From Emmonsiellopsis sp. PD_33 (taxonomy: Eukaryota; Ascomycota; Eurotiomycetes; Onygenales; Ajellomycetaceae), in contig JANTQF010000251.1 in NCBI GenBank assembly GCA_032988165.1, positions 1 to 50,926 on the forward strand: a DNA stretch of 50,926 bases, given 5' to 3'. Of the stretch, positions 46,006-50,926 are shown one piece after another (positions within the stretch are counted from its first letter, which is position 1; every line of letters begins with the position of its first letter). A program made the translations under genes and the position numbers. The notes beneath the pieces are model-generated. The model made no database searches, was not told the DNA's origin, and worked only from the letters and a program-made list of their open reading frames with translations.

Positions 46006-46900
46006 ATGAAGAAACCCTCCCTCTCCCTTCTCACCTACCTCCTCCCTCCCCTCCTCCTCCTCGTCCACCTCCCCCGCGCCGCCTCCGTCAGCTGCTACCT
46101 CCCCAACGGCGACCTCGAACCCAACGACCAGCCCTGCTTCCCGCAGAACCCGCACTCCGCCTGCTGCGGCGGCAGCACCTACGTCTGCGCCACCAACAAC
46201 CTGTGCGCCCACTACAGCCTCCGCTACTACGTCGTCGGCAGCTGCACCGACCGCAGCTGGAACGACCCCGCCTGTCCCGCGTACTGTTATTTCCGTCCGT
46301 CTTTTCCCCTTCCCTTTTACCCCCTTATATACTCCCCCCCAGCCCCTACTAAATACTTATTTACCAGGCGACCACATCCACAACACCATCACCCGCTGCT
46401 CCGACCCCCAAAACAACACCCAAAACACCTACTGCTGCCTCGACGGGCCAACTTGCAACTGCACCACGGACACAAACACCCAGCACATACAGGACTTTCT
46501 GCCCCCGTACGCGGACCTTGTTGGCAACGATGAGGTGGGGATTAATAGCCATATCGCGACGAGCTCCCTCGTTACCCCGCTGGGTGCCACGCGCACTACA
46601 TCTGCGTCTGCGTCCGCCTCTACCTCTAACCCTAACTCTACGGCAACTGATGCGGTGGTCACGGGCTCTGCGGTTGCAGGGGCGGGTGGGGATGCGACGA
46701 GTGCTGGGAAGGACAGTCAGCTGGGGATGAAGGTGGGGTTGGGCGTGGGGGTTCCGTTAGGCGGGGTTGCGGTTGTTCTGGCTGTGTTGTTGTATCGGAT
46801 GTGGAGGAGGGGGAGGGGGAGGAATAAGGATGGAAATGGGGGTGTGGATGTAAGTGTGCCCTTGCAGCAGCCGTTGGGGATGATGTATACCGTCCGATGA
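46006..46900 (+). CDS. Cys-rich single-pass surface protein, 2 exons
   Basis: Exon 1 is 46006-46285 (alternatively to 46294) and exon 2 is 46368-46900, giving 270 or 273 residues. Both donors (GTTATT, GTCCGT) are weak and both keep the frame; the acceptor is TTTACCAG. A signal peptide (to about AASVS, residue 26) is followed by a Cys-rich ectodomain (CYLPNGDLEPNDQPCFPQ, SACCGGSTYVC, TYCCLDGPTCNC). A Ser/Thr/Ala-rich stalk follows, then one transmembrane helix (LGMKVGLGVGVPLGGVAVVL) and a basic stop-transfer (YRMWRRGRGRN). This layout is common among fungal plasma-membrane or wall-sensing proteins of unknown role, loosely like WSC or Mid2 sensors. No known domain name can be given. It is transcribed divergently from the DUF3431 gene. 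Confidence 0.82.
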
Positions 46901-47119
46901 AGGGATGAATGGACAAACAAGTAATGTGAGGGGTGAGAATGTATTGTATCTGGCGCTGGTTTGTTTGTTTCGTTGGGGAGTTGTGGAATTGGCTTGATTT
47001 CCCTTTTTTCCTTTTGTGTGCTTTAATGAGTGTGTTTGTCTGATGATTGATTGGCGTTTGTCCTTTAAACGTGGTTTATTTAGTACTATTCGCCCCTGAG
47101 CAACAAATCACCCACAACC

Positions 47120-47320
47120 ATGACCACCACGAACACGAACGCAAACGTCACTGCGGCGGATAATAATCCAATGATGATGTCTGCAGGGCCCCCGGGTACG
47201 CTGGCTTTGGGTTCCAGCTCGGGAGGGAACGCGAATGGAGGGCTCAAGACGGCACCGACGATGATGGGCATGGAGCAGCGGGCGTCCCAGCGGGCGTCGG
47301 TGATTTATGAGGCGCCTTAG
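47120..47320 (+). CDS. Possible small protein, 66 residues (uncertain)
   Basis: The frame starts MTTTNTNANVTAADNN and ends RASVIYEAP. It has GC-rich third positions like real genes here and a fair start context (ACAACCATGACC). It has no recognisable domain, and could instead be a 3' exon or untranslated part of the gene ending at 46900. The antisense frame looks like a membrane protein only because of base composition. Confidence 0.3.
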   Translation: MTTTNTNANVTAADNNPMMMSAGPPGTLALGSSSGGNANGGLKTAPTMMGMEQRASQRASVIYEAP

Positions 47321-47395
47321 GTTGTGGATTGGGATTGGGATTAGGATTGGGATTGGACTTGGGTGGGGGAGGGGAGATTGATTTTGCGGTTTATA

Positions 47396-47441
47396 GGCTG
47401 GATGGATGGGTGGATGGATAGATAGATGGATAGATAGATAG
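47396..47441. repeat. GGAT/GATA short tandem repeat
   Basis: About 45 bp of GGAT, GGGT and GATA tetramers, outside any supported gene. Confidence 0.85.
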
Positions 47442-48564
47442 TGGTAAAGGGGGGAAGAAGAACGGAGAATCTTTGTTTTTCATTCTCGACAGTCAATATC
47501 TCGTCCTTATTTCTTGAATATCGGCGCCCTCTCAATTATCAAGCAAACCTGTATGCTCTTCAAGAGCTGACCAAGCCGCCTAATGGCGTAATCACCCAAC
47601 TCATCATCCTTGATGGGGATAGACGTGTTATGTATCCGTCACACGAAGAGAGCGTCGTTCTCCTTGATCTTCTCCTTGAAATTGTACGTGTTGCTCTTTG
47701 GAAATGGGAATGTGGTTTCCATCAGGGTATGCCTGCAAGATACGCGCTTTGGATCGGAAGATGGAGATTACTAGGACCTGGGAAGGGGGATGTTAGTTAA
47801 TGGTTAAGAGTCGGAAAAGCCCGCACTGGCCCGGTTAAGTATCAGGAACTCTGCCTTTGGGGGTTCTTTGTAGAAAGTCGCGTTGTTGGGGCCAGGGGGC
47901 CGCCTCCGGGCCGAGGAAGGTCAAATTAATGCCAGATTCCTCCAAGTTGTTGTTTGTTAGGAGGGTGTGCTTGAGGGGCCTGGTACTCTTGGAGTACAGC
48001 TTGGATGATGGCTTCTATAGCTGCTGTCTTCCCTGCACGCTCAAGGACGTACGGCCGCACCTCTTGCATTTCTTCAAGGGCTCCCATTGTTGATCAACAA
48101 ACCAGACGCTGATGGAAATCGATGGCGGTGGACTAGGCTCAAATGAGGAGCCCAGATAGCGAATATGGCGAGTTTGAATCTTTTTTAAGGAGAGAATATG
48201 GCAGAATTGGGTTCGTTGACAGAATCAACTTGTAGTGCTGGTATTGGACTCCCTTCCAACTACTATGTACTAGTTAGACCGAAAAGGATCAATTCTTGAA
48301 GTATATATCTTTGCAAGGAAGCTGGCTATAAAAATCTCACTGAGGGCGTTATGTTTATTAATCACAATCTCATTTTCATTTTCATTTCTGAATCATTTTA
48401 ACCCATAGTATCCATCTTGTTTGCCATGGGCTAGATTACAGATGTTGGTGTGAAAACCTCGAAGCTGATTGTCGTTTCCTTGGAAAGCTTCGATTTGGTT
48501 TGACACGGGAAGGGGAAAAGTGTTTGTTCAGCGAAGAGCAAGATATCTAGATCCCTTCGAAAAT
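47442..48564. other. Gene-free region upstream of the APH-like gene
   Basis: Short frames are present but none looks coding. TATAAAAA at 48327-48334 could be a TATA element for the downstream gene, about 235 bp before its proposed ATG. Confidence 0.45.
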
Positions 48565-49480
48565 ATGGGCCAGGTAAATACGTCAAAATTCCTAGTTTTC
48601 GCCATCGTGTTGACTGCGGTTTGCTAAGTCCAGCGTGCCATCTCAGCCGTCTTTGCTACTTCGCCTCTACCATCTTGTCCCACAATCCGTCCGCCTCTTT
48701 CTCTATCGCCTTCTCCTACCAATCGGTACATACCTCTACGGTACCGGTACTTACGGCGTGCTTAATGTTCAACGGCTACCCTTCAATCTGTACCTCAAAC
48801 GGGCCCCGTCCCAGCGTCTCGTGAGCGAAGCGCGTGCCCTTGAATTAGTTGCAAAACACACAACACTAAACGCACCTCGGGTTCTTGACTTTATCGAGTT
48901 ACCAACGGCAGAAGGGTGTTGGATGTTGACCACCCGCATTGTGGGTGACGTTGCAGGGAAATGCCTCCCCTTGATGGATGCCGAACAACTGGAGCAGTTC
49001 AGCATTGATTTTAGGGATTATGTGGAGCAAATTCGATCTATTCCAAATCCCTATCCCCATCTTATCTGCAGCCCGCTCGGTGGAGAGTGTCAGGATTGTC
49101 GAATCGACCACGACAATGGTGGGAACGGACCCTATGACAGCATTGGGGAGCTGAACAAGCGTCTCATGGACATCTGTAGCCCAATCCCAGAAGACGCTGA
49201 TAGAGCTCTGGTTGCAGCGATACATTCCCGGCCATACCGTGTTTTCTTTGCGCATGCAGATCTCAAGCCGGGAAACGTGCTGGTACATGGTGGTAGATTG
49301 TCTGGGTTTGTTGATTGGGAATTTGCAGGTTGGTATCCTGAGTATTGGGAGTACAGCAAAGCATGCTATGTTGTGTATAGATGGCAGCTTTGGTTGGAGA
49401 CGATGAAAAAGACGTTCCCTGACTACCATGATGAATGGAGAGCTGAACGGATACTCCAGGCCCATACCTGTCCACTCTGA
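48565..49480 (+). CDS. Aminoglycoside-phosphotransferase-fold kinase-like protein
   Basis: The frame from 48629 to 49480 has no ATG near its start. The best model adds a 9-nt first exon (ATG GGC CAG, 48565-48573) and a 55-nt intron 48574-48628 (GTAAAT...GCTAAG), in phase, for 286 residues. The C-terminal lobe is diagnostic of the APH/choline-kinase-like family: FFAHADLKPGNVLV contains the catalytic HxD and the metal-binding Asn, and FVDWEFAGWYPEYWEY contains the second metal-binding Asp (DFG equivalent). Upstream, LNAPRVLDFIELPTAEGCWM matches the start of the N-lobe. Such proteins are greatly expanded in filamentous fungi. They phosphorylate small molecules or have unknown substrates; drug resistance should not be assumed. 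The first exon is uncertain because the acceptor has no polypyrimidine tract. Confidence 0.82.
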
Positions 49481-49654
49481 TCTAACTTGTATTGTTGATG
49501 TTCCTGCTTCAAATATGGTTGCTTGCCGTTAACGACGAAGGAACATTTCGGTTATTTGACCAACACACCATTCCCCATATCAAGTGCCAGATCTCTACAC
49601 TAACAAGCTTACCCTTCTTCCGTCCATGAAGCAAAAAAAAAAAAAAAAAACACC

Positions 49655-49659
49655 AAAAA
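49655..49659 (-). terminator. RNA polymerase III terminator of the 5S gene
   Basis: A run of five T on the minus strand begins four bases after the 5S 3' end. A further run of 18 T (plus-strand A, 49633-49650) follows as a backup. Confidence 0.8.
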
Positions 49660-49662
49660 GTA

Positions 49663-49782
49663 AACATACGACAGCCGGGATTCGCTGGTGGTCACCCACC
49701 CAACTACTAGCCGGCCGGCGAGTGGCTTAAGTACGGCTGAGCGGACGGGAAGCCCTGTTTTCCACTCCCTATGGTCGTATGT
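49663..49782 (-). rRNA. 5S ribosomal RNA
   Basis: The minus strand reads ACATACGACCATAGGGAGTG and onward through GGGCTTCCCGTCCGCTCAGC, CGTACTTAAGCCACTCGCCG, GTTGGGTGGGTGACCACC and GCGAATCCC to GTCGTATGT. It closes helix I with the 5' end over 9 bp. The length is about 120 nt. Compared with my memory of Aspergillus 5S, GAGTGG pairs with CCACTC as a compensated change, so the gene looks functional. It stands alone, as is usual for dispersed 5S genes in filamentous ascomycetes. Transcription by RNA polymerase III uses internal control elements. Confidence 0.95.
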
Positions 49783-50926
49783 GGAAGCTATTCAAAAGAC
49801 ATGGGTAGATATAGGACTGTATACGGCGGTTGTTGTTTGGTGATACAGCCCTAGATTTGGCGTTGAAAATCGGGGAACCCGGAGCTCCGTGGAATGCTTA
49901 ACCACTTCTTCAATGGAGAACCAAGGTCAAACCATGTCAATTGTTGAATGTGGAATTCACACAGCGCATATGCTGGTGGTTGGATGCTGGCGGGACCAGC
50001 TGTTGGGGGTAGTTGCTGATGCCTGTATGAGATGAGGATGATAGAACATGGGGGAATAAGGTAAGTTAGGGGGTTCTCTTGATGAGAAATGAAAGTATGA
50101 TGGATGGAGGGCAGGACTGGGATGGACTCACAGGATCTGCTGAGATAAGAAGACAAACTTGAGAATGCTCACTCTTGGTCTCTTCAGACACATCCTAGCA
50201 TGAAAACGGGCAGAAGGCAAAGGCCTGGGCTATGGATATTTAAAAGCATATGTCTATTCAAATAATCCGAAATGAATCAATTGCAGCTATTACGTGCCTA
50301 GGTATATCATGGTGATGTATATCATGGATATCTACTACCCCTGGCCCTGCAAAAGCATAATTAATTATCCCGCGGTGGGAGCTAATATTAGAAGCATCTT
50401 GTGCATATTCAGGGGATGGATGGAGTTATGCCCGGGGATAGATAGATAAAATTCAGGATAGCCAAGGAGAGATGAAACGGCTGCGGGACCATGGGCGCGT
50501 AGTTTGCTACCATCCATGGTATGTGTTTGCTGTTTGGTGGCTGGACGGGATATCTAACTACACGGACAAAGGACGGGGATAAACAAGTTCCCGGTTGACT
50601 TGACAGCGACAGCCGCAATCCTCCAACTGGTGTAATTGTCGGCGGTTCCCAACAATCCCAACTTGAATATTTGATCCCATCGCAGCGTCACATCCAGCGG
50701 CGATCTCAGCCTGTCCCACCTTTGTCAGCAGCTCATCTATCCCCCTTTTCTCTCCATCTCCGTCTCCTCCTCTCCTCTCCTCTCTCTCTCCCTCCTCTCC
50801 CCATCCCACTCCCCCCCCCCCCCCCCCCCACCCCACTTCCCCCACTCCCCCCCCCCCTTCCCCCCCATGACCACCCCCCCCCCACACCACCTCCCTCTAC
50901 TGCCCCACCCACCCCCACCACACCAC
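49783..50926. other. Gene-free right end with C-rich low-complexity sequence
   Basis: No gene is recognised. From about 50740 the plus strand is almost only C and T with C runs, the longest being 19 C at 50811-50829. Glycine-rich frames on the minus strand are by-products of this composition. Confidence 0.6.

Noticed and set aside
45671..46009. 112-codon frame before the Cys-rich surface protein
   Set aside because: It overlaps the start of the real gene, has no family and fits a 5' leader.
47086..47271. Minus-strand frame that looks like a membrane protein
   Set aside because: The hydrophobicity comes from the antisense of Asn/Thr-rich codons; no start context or homologue.
50733..50921. 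Glycine-rich minus-strand frames at the right edge
   Set aside because: They arise from C homopolymers and have no other support.

Overview
The window comes from a filamentous ascomycete, most likely a member of the Eurotiales (Aspergillus/Penicillium group). The evidence is short GT-AG introns of about 50-130 bases with CTAAC-type branch sites, fungal gene families (Trk-type K+ transporter, PL1 pectate lyase, DUF3431 protein, fungal APH-like kinases), a lone 5S rRNA gene of Aspergillus type, and transposons that carry dense C-to-T / G-to-A decay. The order assignment is inference.

Layout. 1-4.2 kb holds an intact two-exon Trk potassium transporter gene (+). From 4.2 to 20.06 kb two complete but dead LTR retrotransposons lie almost end to end, both on the minus strand: a 5.4-kb Copia element (110-bp LTRs, TSD TAATA) and a 10.2-kb Gypsy element (272-bp LTRs, TSD GAAAG) with about 3.6 kb of extra coding sequence downstream of integrase. 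From 20.07 to 27 kb is a gene graveyard: short broken reading frames with ordinary base composition, none intact. At 27.8-30.7 kb (-) is a large RA-PH domain protein. At 31.73-34.61 kb a complete Mutator-like (MULE) DNA transposon relic (+) has about 40-bp terminal inverted repeats and an 8-bp TSD. Three intact minus-strand genes follow: an RmlD/MAT2B-like reductase (34.7-36.0 kb, 4 exons including 20- and 31-nt exons), a short-chain dehydrogenase (36.2-37.5 kb, 4 exons) and a secreted PL1 pectate lyase (38.4-39.7 kb, 5 exons). At 41.4-43.2 kb is a frameshifted fungal kinase-like pseudogene (-). Then come a DUF3431 type II membrane protein (43.6-44.8 kb, -), a Cys-rich single-pass surface protein (46.0-46.9 kb, +), an APH-fold kinase-like protein (48.6-49.5 kb, +), a 5S rRNA gene (49.66-49.78 kb, -), and a C-rich low-complexity end.

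How the parts relate. The host genes look like independent housekeeping or secretory functions; I see no biosynthetic cluster and no defence system. The coherent story is genome defence against transposons. Reading by eye, I found essentially no CpG inside the three transposons, while CpG is normal a few bases outside their target-site duplications. The two Copia LTRs differ only by transitions, and all of them are in the copy facing the Gypsy element. The most unusual observations are a 50-bp intron-like block, 88% identical between two loci whose flanking coding sequence is only about half identical; the non-TG/CA termini and extra 3' reading frames of the Gypsy element; and the micro-exons of the MAT2B-like gene.
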